Shown in pieces: positions 6,272 through 15,554 of a stretch of DNA of 40,626 nt. The notes under the pieces were generated by a model, which saw nothing but the letters and a program-made list of their open reading frames with translations, was not told the origin of the DNA and did not search any database. Each line of letters opens with the position of its first letter. The first letter of the stretch is position 1. The position numbers were made by a program, and so were the translations under genes. Source of the DNA: Flavobacteriales bacterium (GTDB taxonomy: Bacteria > Bacteroidota > Bacteroidia > Flavobacteriales > Schleiferiaceae); the NCBI GenBank assembly GCA_007693635.1, contig REDE01000130.1, positions 1-40,626 of the forward strand, written 5' to 3'.

Positions 6272-8878
6272 TTATTTGTTGGCAAACTTAACTCGGAAGA
6301 AAGCTTCGTATTCTTCAACGGCTTCTTCTTTATACATCGTTTGGAAATTGGATTGCGAAATTACAAAATGTTTGTAATTAGGCGGCAGATATTGAGCGAT
6401 TTCTATTCGGCCGTCTATTTTTTGGAAATAATTAAGAGCTTTTTGGGCATTATTGAATCCGCTAATGATGACCAACTGATAATTGCTACCCATCAAAATG
6501 TTTTTACTGGTGAGTCGCTCCTCCGGAAATTCTTGCATATTGAAGTCGGAAATTGAATTGCGAATGCGGTTGAAATCGGCTCCTCTTCGCGGTATAAGTA
6601 GAACATACTGAAAGGCTTCGTCGCGATTTGCGCTAAACATCGATTCGGCTCTTTTTAACTCAGGAGTTGCATTGATGGTCATGCCTAAATAGTCTAAAAT
6701 CTCTTGCGCTTCAATACCCACGGTAGTCCCTTCATATTTTTTGGCAACAATCTCTAAGTGCTCTACGAATCGATCGACCTTTTTTTGACCTCCAATACAC
6801 AGCGCTCTTAAAAGTTCTAATTTTGGCCTCAGCTCGGTGTCGGCGTAGCGTTCAATGCCTTCTTCACATTTTTTTATGGCTTGAGTGTAACTTCCTTTAT
6901 TGTAAAGTGCAAATGCTTCGCGGTAGAATGCCTCAGCCTCGGCATCATATTTTTGGTCGATATCGGGATCGAGGGTTCCTTCCAATATTTGGGCAAATGC
7001 AGTGTGTCCATACTCTTTATATAGCTGCCCGCAGTAGCGTTCATTCTTTTCCGCCTGCTTGGTTTCTTTGGTGAGTAAACACAAGGTGTATAGTGTACGG
7101 GGTTCAAATTCGGCTTTTGGATAACGCTTTAGCAGCTGCTCAAGCATTTTTACGGCCTCGAGTAAATCTTCCAAGACTTCTCTATATACGAGTTCTGCTC
7201 CTTGGTGTGCAGCTATTATTCGCTGATGTGAAGCCTCTAGGGAATCAGGGGTTAAGGGTAATCTCAGAATGTAATATGCAGGGTGAAGAGGGTTCTGTGT
7301 GCTGTCTTTTTCTTCTTCAGCACCAGCAGTTTCTTCAGCACCGGGCGTAAAGTCACTTACGGAAGTTTTAACCTTCCGACGCCAATTGTCTTCGAGTTTG
7401 CGGGTCCCCCAACGATTATTAAATTCACTAAATCCGGTATTTCGCTGGTTGTCGTCATAGAAATTCCATTTTCCGCTTCCTCCTCCGGCGCCTCCTCCAA
7501 ATCCACCGCCGAGTCCACCACCGCCCATGCCTCCAGCCATCATGGTGCTGCGAGATTCCTCAGCTCGGCGTTCCTCTTCGAGTTTTTTCTCGAGATCGCG
7601 GATGATTTTTTGAATTTTTTTATCTCGCTCTTTTTCCGGTAAAGCAGCAAAGGCCTGCAATGAATCCTCTCGTTCAATGGTTTGCAGATGTCTGACCAAT
7701 TCGCCTAGAGATTCTTTCTTTTTCATAACCTCCTCGTACCTCGGGTGTTCTTTGGGTAGTGATTGAGAGGCGGTATCGTAATAACCGGCCGCAGCCACGT
7801 ATTCGCGAAATTCAAAATGCAGTTCGCCTTTTCGTAAATGCGATAGGCCAAGTTGTGTTTGGTTGGTGGTATTGCTGCGAATGGATTTTTCTAAATACGT
7901 CATCGCTTCGGGAATATGATCTTCTTTGATGGAGATGTCGGCCATGGCAAAGTATATCTGATCGCGGTTGTCGCGGTTTTTGTCGTTGCGAAGCATTTTG
8001 TGCAATTCGGCGTAGACGGGTGGACTTTGCTGTAAGTACGGATTGAAATTTCGCACACGGGCCATTTGTGCAGCGAAATAGAATTCGTAAGGAGGCTTCA
8101 TTTTTACAACCTTTAAGTAGGTTTCGGAAGCTTCATAATCTTTGCCGATGAGCTCGTACAGCTGAGCTTGGATGTAGGTGAGACGGACTTTGCGTTCTTT
8201 TTTGAGCTTGAGTTTCTTGGCTTCTTCTATTAATTCAATTGCCCGCTCATAATTTTTCATCTTAATCTCCCGCTCCGCCATGGTCAGTACAACCTCTTTT
8301 AGAATGGATTTTTCAACTCGCGGATTGCGGTAGAGTTTGTCAAATTGCTCTTGTGCTCCGGGGAAGTTCCCGACTTGAATATAGGTGCGTGCTGCCCAAA
8401 GTCGGGCTTCGTGTACTACATCACCGTTGGGGAATTCTACTATAACGTAATTGAAGGCCTCTAAAGCTGGAAACCAATATCTACGGTAGAAGCGCGCCTT
8501 GCCAATCAACAGATAGCTGTCGTCGATGAATTTGTTTTTTTGAACACGACCAAAAACCATTGAGTGTTCCTTGATGGTTTTTACGCCTTTTTCTTCCGCG
8601 CGCTCCATATCTGCATCCAATCGGCTTACGTCTGCTTCCGTTGGCCATATGTATATGGGTAGTAAGGTTTGATAGTCGTCCTTGTGCGACCCTTCTAAGC
8701 TTTCAACGCCTTTTCGCAAGGCCTCTTTGCCGTTGAAGATTGGATTGTATTTGGAAGATAGCATATGCCAATTGCGACTCAGCCAGGTGTCCTTGGTGCG
8801 ACTGCATCCCGACACGATGACTTGAGTAGCAAGCAGTAAAAAGAAAAATATCCGGAAATTAATTCTCACAATTTGCAT
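6272..8878 (-). CDS. sprE: SprE/PorW-like TPR lipoprotein (type IX secretion and gliding)
   Basis: An 868-residue lipoprotein: the signal peptide ends in VSGC with the lipid-bearing cysteine at C25. Helical TPR-like repeats follow (about 120-400), including NYERAIELIEEAKKL and HIPEAMTYLEKSI. A charged coiled segment (about 400-445) leads to a glycine-rich linker (447-469, almost only G, A and M), then a conserved block with NNRWGTRKLEDNWRR, more TPR-like helices (about 560-740), and a C-terminal globular part ending SQSNFQTMYKEEAVEEYEAF. This architecture matches SprE of Flavobacterium johnsoniae and PorW of Porphyromonas gingivalis, which are needed for type IX secretion and, in the former, gliding. 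Adjacency to bactofilin and atp genes is shared with related genomes as far as I recall. The two T9SS-tagged peptidases in this window fit a working system. Confidence 0.88.
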   Translation of the reverse strand: MQIVRINFRIFFFLLLATQVIVSGCSRTKDTWLSRNWHMLSSKYNPIFNGKEALRKGVESLEGSHKDDYQTLLPIYIWPTEADVSRLDADMERAEEKGVKTIKEHSMVFGRVQKNKFIDDSYLLIGKARFYRRYWFPALEAFNYVIVEFPNGDVVHEARLWAARTYIQVGNFPGAQEQFDKLYRNPRVEKSILKEVVLTMAEREIKMKNYERAIELIEEAKKLKLKKERKVRLTYIQAQLYELIGKDYEASETYLKVVKMKPPYEFYFAAQMARVRNFNPYLQQSPPVYAELHKMLRNDKNRDNRDQIYFAMADISIKEDHIPEAMTYLEKSIRSNTTNQTQLGLSHLRKGELHFEFREYVAAAGYYDTASQSLPKEHPRYEEVMKKKESLGELVRHLQTIEREDSLQAFAALPEKERDKKIQKIIRDLEKKLEEERRAEESRSTMMAGGMGGGGLGGGFGGGAGGGSGKWNFYDDNQRNTGFSEFNNRWGTRKLEDNWRRKVKTSVSDFTPGAEETAGAEEEKDSTQNPLHPAYYILRLPLTPDSLEASHQRIIAAHQGAELVYREVLEDLLEAVKMLEQLLKRYPKAEFEPRTLYTLCLLTKETKQAEKNERYCGQLYKEYGHTAFAQILEGTLDPDIDQKYDAEAEAFYREAFALYNKGSYTQAIKKCEEGIERYADTELRPKLELLRALCIGGQKKVDRFVEHLEIVAKKYEGTTVGIEAQEILDYLGMTINATPELKRAESMFSANRDEAFQYVLLIPRRGADFNRIRNSISDFNMQEFPEERLTSKNILMGSNYQLVIISGFNNAQKALNYFQKIDGRIEIAQYLPPNYKHFVISQSNFQTMYKEEAVEEYEAFFRVKFANK

Positions 8879-8916
8879 TAAGCATTATCAGCTACTTCTA
8901 TATAACTACAAAGCAG

Positions 8917-8949
8917 CAAAAATAGTATAATCTATTCCGCCAATGGCAA
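8917..8949 (-). promoter_or_regulatory. Candidate promoter for sprE-bactofilin-atpZ
   Basis: The - strand reads TTG (8949-8947), a 22-nt spacer, then TATTTTTG (8924-8917), an exact TAnnTTTG. The predicted start is about 30 nt before the sprE ATG. A second TTG leaves only 16 nt and is less likely. It lies in the 115-bp gap between the outer-membrane protein gene and sprE, where no terminator with a U-tract was seen. Confidence 0.45.
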
Positions 8950-8993
8950 TTCGATTAATTAAACTTTCCCGATATTTAAATTGGCGCGATAAA

Positions 8994-9845
8994 TTACCAA
9001 GTTACGCGAAATCCGAAGTTTTGAAAAAGGCCGCTGAGTAAACTAGGGTAATCGCTGTCGATAGCGTGATAGGTGATGTTGGGCTGTACCTCCCAAAATA
9101 GGTGGGTGCTTCCCCAAAAATTATTGGGATTTCGCCCAATTCTAAAGTTAAGGCCTATGGGTATTGAAACAAAACCTGAAACTCCAGTACCGGTTGAATG
9201 TTTTTCCACTTCACGGTCAAAATTGTATCGACTTCTACCGGAATAGACCTGATTGTTTATGGTGATTTGCTCGAAAAAATCACTGTAGGTATGGAGTTCA
9301 TAGCTTCCGGAGAAATGTCCAGACATACCAACGCCTAAGCCTCCGTAAAGACTCCACCTGCTTTGGGTATTGTAGTAGAATAAATATTGTGCTTGCAGTC
9401 CTAGCTGTTCACTTCGGTGTGAAATACTGGTGATTTGGCGGTCTACGCTATCCAGATACGCGACATTCGAGCTTGAAATTAATGTGTCTGCGCGTAAGGT
9501 GTTTTTATTTTCAAAATTTCCAAAGGAGAAATAACTGGTTCCGATAATTACACCAATACGCAAAACCTGACCGTGCTTACTTTCTCCGGTATTTTTATGA
9601 AAACCCAACCAAAAACTTCCTACGGCATCGCTATGCAGCCCGCTTCCTAATCTTCGGTCGAAACCTTGCTGTAGCAATGCAGAGTTTGGTATTCGTCCTA
9701 ATATTTCAGCTTGGGTAAATGCGTTTTGTTGGAAGCCGCTGTTTTGCACGTTCGTTCCCGCTTCGCGCAAACTGAAACTCTGAGCATGTGCAGAAAGCCC
9801 CAGACTTAGTAAAGCTGCAAGTAAAGCAATGTTTCTCAAATTCAT
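8994..9845 (-). CDS. Predicted outer-membrane beta-barrel protein of unknown function
   Basis: A 283-residue protein starting at the ATG at 9845 (MNLRNIALLAALLSLGLSAHA-Q), which gives a clean signal peptide. A GTG three codons upstream is an alternative. After a polar N-terminal part the sequence alternates hydrophobic and polar residues in strand-length stretches (SRWSLYGGLGVGMSGHFSGS, GFVSIPIGLNFRIG) and ends in an aromatic residue (FGFRVTW), both usual for outer-membrane barrels. No family was recognised. It follows the M16 operon on the same strand but is separated from it by a strong terminator. Confidence 0.7.
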   Translation of the reverse strand: MNLRNIALLAALLSLGLSAHAQSFSLREAGTNVQNSGFQQNAFTQAEILGRIPNSALLQQGFDRRLGSGLHSDAVGSFWLGFHKNTGESKHGQVLRIGVIIGTSYFSFGNFENKNTLRADTLISSSNVAYLDSVDRQITSISHRSEQLGLQAQYLFYYNTQSRWSLYGGLGVGMSGHFSGSYELHTYSDFFEQITINNQVYSGRSRYNFDREVEKHSTGTGVSGFVSIPIGLNFRIGRNPNNFWGSTHLFWEVQPNITYHAIDSDYPSLLSGLFQNFGFRVTW

Positions 9846-9865
9846 GGCAGACACTTTTAAGAGTT

Positions 9866-9901
9866 AAAAAAAAGTCCTTGTATCACAAATACAAGTACTT
9901 T
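9866..9901 (-). terminator. Intrinsic terminator of the M16 peptidase operon
   Basis: The stem is AAAGT-C-CTTGTAT (9871-9883) paired with ATACAAG-T-ACTTT (9889-9901): 12 base pairs with one C/T mismatch and a 5-nt loop. On the - strand the hairpin is followed by eight Ts (the A-run at 9866-9873). It lies 24 bp past the stop of the M16 gene at 9925. Confidence 0.8.
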
Positions 9902-9924
9902 ATAACGCGACGTGACAAAAAATA

Positions 9925-12003
9925 TTATTTAGCAGAAAATTCTGATGCAGCTACTCCAGAATTTACTCGAATTGCGGTAGCATCCATTTTGATATCCATG
10001 CCGCCGATATTTTGAATCATCCGGTGGGGAATCATGAAGCCCTCGACTTCTCTATAGTCTGCAAAATTGGTAGCTTGCGTCATTTCACCTTGTGGGGTAT
10101 CCATGGTTTGTTCGCTGCGAATTTTTAGACCCGATTCGGCGTTGTAGTATTCGCTGATGATGGTTCCATCGGGTTTTTTAACCTCAACGATATACACCAC
10201 CTCACCGTTGATACGATCGGCACCGGAAATGCTGAGTTCGTAACCTGCGGCTGCGTAACTCGCCTCGGGAAAAAATTCGGCCTCAATCATCATACTGGCC
10301 AGTTCAGCGCCTTCGATTTCTTGTTTTTGACCTTGCATAACCATTTGACCGCGCTTGCCGTCAAACGACTGACGTTGAATGGTCATTCCCATCATTCCAA
10401 GTTCCTGCATAAACATATTCGCTTCCTTGCCGGCCTTTTTCTTAATGACAATATTCAATGTTCCTTGTCCTTGTGGAAGTTCAGCTTTCATTTCCATACT
10501 CAAGTCTTTCATTTTTCCAACATTGGCAATTCCTACAGTGTTGAGGTATTTTTCGATAAGGCTTTGGGCCGTTATTCCGGCTGGAATGGCTACTGAAGGA
10601 CGCTCGGTGGGGTTGCCTTGTTGGTCGAAATAGCGAACTTCTCCAAAGGCCCGAAGGTTGTCACCAACTTCCGAATCTTTTCCAACTACGAATACAAAAC
10701 CGTTTTCTGGACGCATGTACGTTTTGGCGGCTTGCAATACATCTTCGGGGGTTACATCATTTAGACTTTTTAAATAATTGCTGTAGTAGTCTTTGGGTAA
10801 GCCGTAGCGCTCAATGTCTAGTGCAAAGCGGGCTAGTGTTTGCGGACGCTCCAGCGACATACCAAAGGTCCCACTAAGGTAGTTTTTCACATCCTGAAGC
10901 GTTTTGGCGTCGACGGGTTCGGTACGCATGCGTTCAATTTCACCTAAGATCTGGGTCACGGCACTGTCGGTTACGTCGTTGCGAACATCGGCGGAGGCGG
11001 TAAAACTTCCGATGAGTTTGTCGGTGTTGTAACTAGAATAACTTCCGTATGTGTATGCTTTGTCTTCACGAAGATTTTGGAATAATCGGCCTTGAGAACC
11101 ACCTCCAAGAATTTGGTTAGCCACACGCATACGAACAACATCTGGATGCCCTGGTTTTAAGTCGATGGTATTGCCGATTACAATTTGCGATTGCACGGAG
11201 GCGCTTCTGTTGGAGAAGGCTACGCTGAGAGCTTCTGGCAATGGTGGCGCGGGAAAGCTCATCTGTGGTACATCGCCGCGTTTCCAATTGCGGAAATATT
11301 TGCGCGCCCATTTCTTGACGTCTTTGGTACGGACGTTACCAACTACCGCGAGGTAAGAAATATTAGGACGGAAATAGGTTTCGTAGTATGCCTTACAGTC
11401 AGCGAGTGTAACATTATCTAGTGTCTCTTCGGTCATAGACTCACCGTAGGGGTGGTCGAGGCCGTACATTACGGCATAGCGCATGCGACGCATGATGGAA
11501 CCCGGATCGTCTTTTTCGCTTTCTACTCCGGAGCGAGAGTTGAGCATGATGCTCTCGAAATCACTCTCTGGAAATGCGGGATTGATAGCGATATCGGCCA
11601 TGATTTCCATTAGGGTTTCCGCGTATTTAGACAATCCACTCGCGTTGATGCTGGTGGAGCTGGTGGATACGTTGGCTCCCATGAAGTCGATTTCTTCATC
11701 GAGGATTTCCTTTGGACGATTGGTTGTGCCTCGGCGCATCAATTCTCCGGCAATTTCAACATACCCCGCTTTGTCACCCTCAAAGATGGCGTCGCGGTTT
11801 ACAAGTAGGTTCATCGTAACGCGAGGAAGTTTATTGTCTTCAACAACGATTACTGTCAGTCCATTTTTTAGTTTAAATGTATTGTACTTGCCGAGTTGAA
11901 TTTCACGTGCCGGACCGGGTTCAGGCATCTGGTTACGGTCGAATTGTGCAGTCATAGTAAGTGTAAGCAGCGCACTAAGAGTTAGAAATATGATTTTTTT
12001 CAT
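9925..12003 (-). CDS. M16-family non-catalytic subunit with a C-terminal LolA-like domain
   Basis: A 692-residue exported protein with signal peptide MKKIIFLTLSALLTLTMTA. Residues 35-460 are two M16 (insulinase-type) lobes. The zinc-binding HxxEH is lost: the aligned positions in VEIAGELMRRGT are E83, G86 and E87. Family hallmarks remain in the second lobe (GGGSQGRLFQNLREDKAYTY). About 220 extra C-terminal residues, after a linker near 465-480, contain EANMFMQELGMMGMTIQRQS and a run of antiparallel strands resembling the LolA/outer-membrane lipoprotein-sorting fold; this is a resemblance, not a tested match. It lies 59 bp after the catalytic M16 gene. In two-gene M16 systems one subunit is catalytic and the other supplies the substrate-gripping half, which this probably does. 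Confidence 0.88.
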   Translation of the reverse strand: MKKIIFLTLSALLTLTMTAQFDRNQMPEPGPAREIQLGKYNTFKLKNGLTVIVVEDNKLPRVTMNLLVNRDAIFEGDKAGYVEIAGELMRRGTTNRPKEILDEEIDFMGANVSTSSTSINASGLSKYAETLMEIMADIAINPAFPESDFESIMLNSRSGVESEKDDPGSIMRRMRYAVMYGLDHPYGESMTEETLDNVTLADCKAYYETYFRPNISYLAVVGNVRTKDVKKWARKYFRNWKRGDVPQMSFPAPPLPEALSVAFSNRSASVQSQIVIGNTIDLKPGHPDVVRMRVANQILGGGSQGRLFQNLREDKAYTYGSYSSYNTDKLIGSFTASADVRNDVTDSAVTQILGEIERMRTEPVDAKTLQDVKNYLSGTFGMSLERPQTLARFALDIERYGLPKDYYSNYLKSLNDVTPEDVLQAAKTYMRPENGFVFVVGKDSEVGDNLRAFGEVRYFDQQGNPTERPSVAIPAGITAQSLIEKYLNTVGIANVGKMKDLSMEMKAELPQGQGTLNIVIKKKAGKEANMFMQELGMMGMTIQRQSFDGKRGQMVMQGQKQEIEGAELASMMIEAEFFPEASYAAAGYELSISGADRINGEVVYIVEVKKPDGTIISEYYNAESGLKIRSEQTMDTPQGEMTQATNFADYREVEGFMIPHRMIQNIGGMDIKMDATAIRVNSGVAASEFSAK

Positions 12004-12062
12004 TGGATATGTTTTTATCTGGCGAAATGCTGTTTAACAAAATTTATCGATTTGAACACGGC

Positions 12063-13379
12063 TTAACCTTGTTTGGGAAGGTAATACAGCACTACGCGAT
12101 TGTCTTTGGTGAGATACTTTTGGGCAACTCGTAAGAGGTCTTCTCGAGTAATTGCGCGGTAACGCTCGATTTCGGTATTGATAAGATTGGCGTCACCGTA
12201 ATATACGTGGTAGTCGGCAAGACGCTCAGCGATACCGGCCATTGAACTATTTTGCGATACAAAGGCATTCTCTAGTTGATTGAGTACACGTTGGTATTCA
12301 CGCTCGCTGATTAGTTCGTTTCTCACCTTTTCAATTTCGGCATCTACCGCCGCTTCAAGCTCGGCTATGTCTTTGCCCATATTGGCTAAGGCTAAGGTGA
12401 TAAATAGTCCGCCATCTTCCAAGTTGTACGGGAAGGCAAAAACCTGCAAGCCTAATTGTTGATTGTCGACAACCTCTTTGTACAAACGGCTAGAACGACC
12501 GCTAGATAGCAATTGGGTCAACATGCTCAAGGCGTAGGCATCGGCATCTGTTTGGGGAGGCATGCGGTACGCCGTAAAAATACCTGGCAACTGAATGTTG
12601 TCAAAAACGGTATCACGCACTTCACCTCCCAAAGGCGGCTCTACAATTGAATTGCGCTTGATTTCAACGCTTCCGCGGGGAATATCGCCGAAATATTGCT
12701 GAATGAGTTTTTTGGTTTCCTCGATGTCAATATCACCAGCAATGGAAAGAGTGGCGTTATTGGGCACGTAGAATTTTTTGTAGAAATCGATGAATTCTTT
12801 TAAACTAGCGGCGTTGAGATCTTCCATCGTTCCAATGGGCACATTCTGATAAGGGTGCTCGCGGTAAGCTCTGCGAAATATTTCCTCTTGAAAAGATGCG
12901 TAGGGTTGATTGTCGATTCGTGAGCGCTTTTCTTCTTTTACAACCTCACGTTGAGTTTCCACCCCCTTGTCGTCAATAATTGCCTGAAGCATTCGATCCG
13001 ATTCCAACCAAAGTCCTAATTTGAGTTGATTGGAAGGAAGCACCTGGTAATAGTACGTGCGGTCGTGGCTGGTATTGGCGTTTAGCACTCCACCGTTGGC
13101 CTGCACGATATTCATATAATCTCCCCGACCGATGTTGGCGGTTCCTTCAAACATCAAGTGCTCGAAAAAGTGGGCGAATCCGGTTCTTCCTGGCTCCTCA
13201 TCCTTTGCACCTACGTGGTAAAGTACAGAAACGGCCACAATTGGCGTGGATTTGTCTTGGTGTAGAATTACGTGTAAGCCATTATTTAGGGTGTACTCCG
13301 TAAATTCAATTTTGGTGTTTTGTGCATGTACTGTCATAGCCATTCCTACGGATACAAGCAGCATCCCGATTTTCTTCAT
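12063..13379 (-). CDS. M16-family zinc metallopeptidase (catalytic subunit), periplasmic
   Basis: A 438-residue protein with signal peptide MKKIGMLLVSVGMAMTVHA. The inverted zinc motif H70-FF-E73-H74 lies in GFAHFFEHLMFEGT, and the third ligand is probably E150 in REVVKEEKRSR. The second lobe has SSGRSSRLYKEVVDNQQLG, typical of M16B. The enzyme should cleave peptides enclosed between lobes, in the periplasm. It heads a two-gene operon with the inactive M16 protein downstream (59 bp), so a heterodimer is likely. No good TAnnTTTG promoter was seen upstream in the divergent gap to 13557. Confidence 0.95.
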   Translation of the reverse strand: MKKIGMLLVSVGMAMTVHAQNTKIEFTEYTLNNGLHVILHQDKSTPIVAVSVLYHVGAKDEEPGRTGFAHFFEHLMFEGTANIGRGDYMNIVQANGGVLNANTSHDRTYYYQVLPSNQLKLGLWLESDRMLQAIIDDKGVETQREVVKEEKRSRIDNQPYASFQEEIFRRAYREHPYQNVPIGTMEDLNAASLKEFIDFYKKFYVPNNATLSIAGDIDIEETKKLIQQYFGDIPRGSVEIKRNSIVEPPLGGEVRDTVFDNIQLPGIFTAYRMPPQTDADAYALSMLTQLLSSGRSSRLYKEVVDNQQLGLQVFAFPYNLEDGGLFITLALANMGKDIAELEAAVDAEIEKVRNELISEREYQRVLNQLENAFVSQNSSMAGIAERLADYHVYYGDANLINTEIERYRAITREDLLRVAQKYLTKDNRVVLYYLPKQG

Positions 13380-13526
13380 ATTAGTGATTTATTTGGATTC
13401 ATGGTCTTTAATTTCTGCAAGTCAATTTCTTGTAAGTAAAGCGGGTCGCAAGTTAGTACGCAATAATGTCAGAATACAAATTTGGAGTGATATTTTGTTG
13501 CATTCTAACTTGGCATAATTCATGAC

Positions 13527-13534
13527 TATCTTCG
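13527..13534 (+). promoter_or_regulatory. Possible -7 element for the MuiA-like gene
   Basis: TATCTTCG, one base from TAnnTTTG and a common flavobacterial variant, ends 22 bp before the ATG at 13557. No TTG is at the proper distance upstream (the nearest leave 14 or 26 nt). The 177-bp divergent gap holds no other feature that I can support. Confidence 0.3.
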
Positions 13535-13556
13535 CCTCATCTAAAATCAATCGTTT

Positions 13557-15473
13557 ATGAGAGTCTTTATTTTATCTCTGCTCACAGCAATGTCTGCATT
13601 GGTACTTGCCCAACCCAAAAAATTACAACCAACCGTAAAATCAGCAACATTTTTTCCTGGTGGGGTGGAAATTTCGATGGAGGCTAAGGTTGATTTGAAG
13701 CCCGGAACCCACGTTATACACATTATGGGATTGCCGCAAGGCTTAACGGAAAACGATTTATCTTTTGATGGTGTGGGTGGATTTACCTTGCTCTCACTGC
13801 GTTTAAAAACTGAAGCATTTCTCGACCCAGCAGCTATTTCGTCGCTGCGCCCTCAGCTGGAAAAAATTGAAGATTATCATAGGAATATCGAAAAGTTAGA
13901 ACGACAAATTGAGCTGGTAAGACGGGAAAGGGAGATGCTGGAAAGTAATAAGTCTATTGGCGGTCAGCAGACATTAACCGCGACGGTCTGGCGTGATGCG
14001 GTTAATTTTTATCAGGAAAGATTGCGCAATTTGATGGATCGTGAAGAGCAACTTCTGTTGCAGCATCGCGAAAAGCGCCTTGAGCGTTATCGTAAGGGAG
14101 GAGAATTGGCCAGTGTGCTTTACGCGACGCGCAATAATCAAAGATTTTTGGAAGTGGAAATTGAAGTGAATAAAGCCGGAATGGCGGAATTCAGCGTGTC
14201 GGTTTTGAGTCGCCAAGGTGGCTGGAATCCTCAATATGAATTGCGTTCGTATTTCCCGGAGGAAAAACTAGAGGTTTTGCATCAAGCTACCTTTTTTCAG
14301 CAAACTGGGAATGACTGGAAAAATGTAAAAGTGCGTTTCACCAACGCTGTGCCTTACAAACTTAGTCGAATACCTGATATTGGGGATATTCAAAGAAGAG
14401 CAAATTCATTTAATCAATTTCCTCCCATCAAAACTGCGGGGTATACGGGAACTCTTGCGGGAAAAGTTACCGAGCAAAACTCGACTATGGGCATTCCTGG
14501 CGTCAATATAGAATTGATTGATCAGTACGGAAAAGTTATCGCTACGCACGCGACCGATGAAAAAGGTTATTATCAAATTAATACGCAAGAACCGGTTTTT
14601 CGTTTGAAGTTTTTTACCTGGGATTTTCACATCAATAGTCTTCATCCATCTCCAGAGTGGTCGCAAGTAGTATTGCATCGCCGCCCGGCTTCTATGGGAA
14701 ATGTAGATGTGTTTAATGCTTCGCCGGCGGACTTGGGTCATGGAGGAAGGTACGCCTCGCAGGATTCTGAGGAACAAATTCAAGTGTTTTCGGCGAAAAC
14801 ACTTGTTGAAAGTTCGTCCGACTTAGAAAGCATGCGCGCTCGGGCGGCGGGCTATCGTTTCAATCCGGCTGAGGTTACTCTTGATGCAGGTGCGGTTGTG
14901 GTGGAATTACCGGGAACCTACGATATTGCTTCATCAGCGGTTGCTCGTACGGTCAAGTTGCGCGCTCTGTATCCTGAAAATGTTCAATATCTGCACGTGG
15001 CGGTCCCGCGAATTGGCAATCAGGTATATTTATCGATGAGCATTCCCAACGCAGGACAATTGGGGATATTGACAGGATCAGCTCGGGTATTTATAGGTAA
15101 CCGTCAAGTGGGTCAGATCAGCATAGACCCTCAAGACCGACGTGATACACTGGATGTGACCCTGGGTGAAGATCCGTTGGTGACTTCCCGTTACATCCCC
15201 GATTTTCAGTCTTCCACACGTAGAATGTTTAGTCGTAAAATCACTCAAGAAAATGCCTATACCTTGGAGGTGATTAATCAGCGCAACTCATCCATTCAGC
15301 TGGAAATTCGCGACAAACTGCCGGTTTCAAGTGATCCGGAAGTCAATCTCAAACCCATCGAGCTCAATGGCGGTGTGTTTAATTCTGCCACTGGAGCGAT
15401 TATCTGGCGATTTAAGGCAGAGAAGGGAAGTAATAAGCGCTCGGTTCGCTACGAAATCACCTATCCGCAGTAG
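13557..15473 (+). CDS. MuiA-like DUF4139 protein with an inserted carboxypeptidase-regulatory-like domain
   Basis: A 638-residue exported protein (signal peptide MRVFILSLLTAMSALVLA). Residues 27-90 form a DUF4140-type N-terminal domain (SATFFPGGVEISMEAKVDLK), about 95-180 are a charged coiled coil, and from about 200 on lies the DUF4139 beta-rich region (GGWNPQYELRSYFPEEKLEV; C-terminal TYDIASSAVARTVKLRALYP and TRRMFSRKITQENAYTLEVI). DUF4139 is interrupted at about 298-355 by a carboxypeptidase-D regulatory-like module (GTLAGKVTEQNSTMGIPGVN, then TDEKGYYQI). The family is named after a mucoidy inhibitor, but its biochemical role is unknown; envelope location is inferred from the signal peptide. 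It appears to be a single-gene transcript. Confidence 0.85.
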   Translation: MRVFILSLLTAMSALVLAQPKKLQPTVKSATFFPGGVEISMEAKVDLKPGTHVIHIMGLPQGLTENDLSFDGVGGFTLLSLRLKTEAFLDPAAISSLRPQLEKIEDYHRNIEKLERQIELVRREREMLESNKSIGGQQTLTATVWRDAVNFYQERLRNLMDREEQLLLQHREKRLERYRKGGELASVLYATRNNQRFLEVEIEVNKAGMAEFSVSVLSRQGGWNPQYELRSYFPEEKLEVLHQATFFQQTGNDWKNVKVRFTNAVPYKLSRIPDIGDIQRRANSFNQFPPIKTAGYTGTLAGKVTEQNSTMGIPGVNIELIDQYGKVIATHATDEKGYYQINTQEPVFRLKFFTWDFHINSLHPSPEWSQVVLHRRPASMGNVDVFNASPADLGHGGRYASQDSEEQIQVFSAKTLVESSSDLESMRARAAGYRFNPAEVTLDAGAVVVELPGTYDIASSAVARTVKLRALYPENVQYLHVAVPRIGNQVYLSMSIPNAGQLGILTGSARVFIGNRQVGQISIDPQDRRDTLDVTLGEDPLVTSRYIPDFQSSTRRMFSRKITQENAYTLEVINQRNSSIQLEIRDKLPVSSDPEVNLKPIELNGGVFNSATGAIIWRFKAEKGSNKRSVRYEITYPQ

Positions 15474-15490
15474 CTTTCCAATGCAAACAA

Positions 15491-15536
15491 GTTGGATTCT
15501 CTGATTTTGACCACATAAAATCCAACGCACTTTTTT
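15491..15536 (+). terminator. Weak terminator-like hairpin after the MuiA-like gene
   Basis: GTTGGATT (15491-15498) pairs perfectly with AATCCAAC (15519-15526) around a 20-nt loop. Six Ts follow after four bases (15531-15536). It lies between two convergent genes. The loop is long, so the stability is uncertain. Confidence 0.4.
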
Positions 15537-15554
15537 CATCCGCAACCGCTTGGC

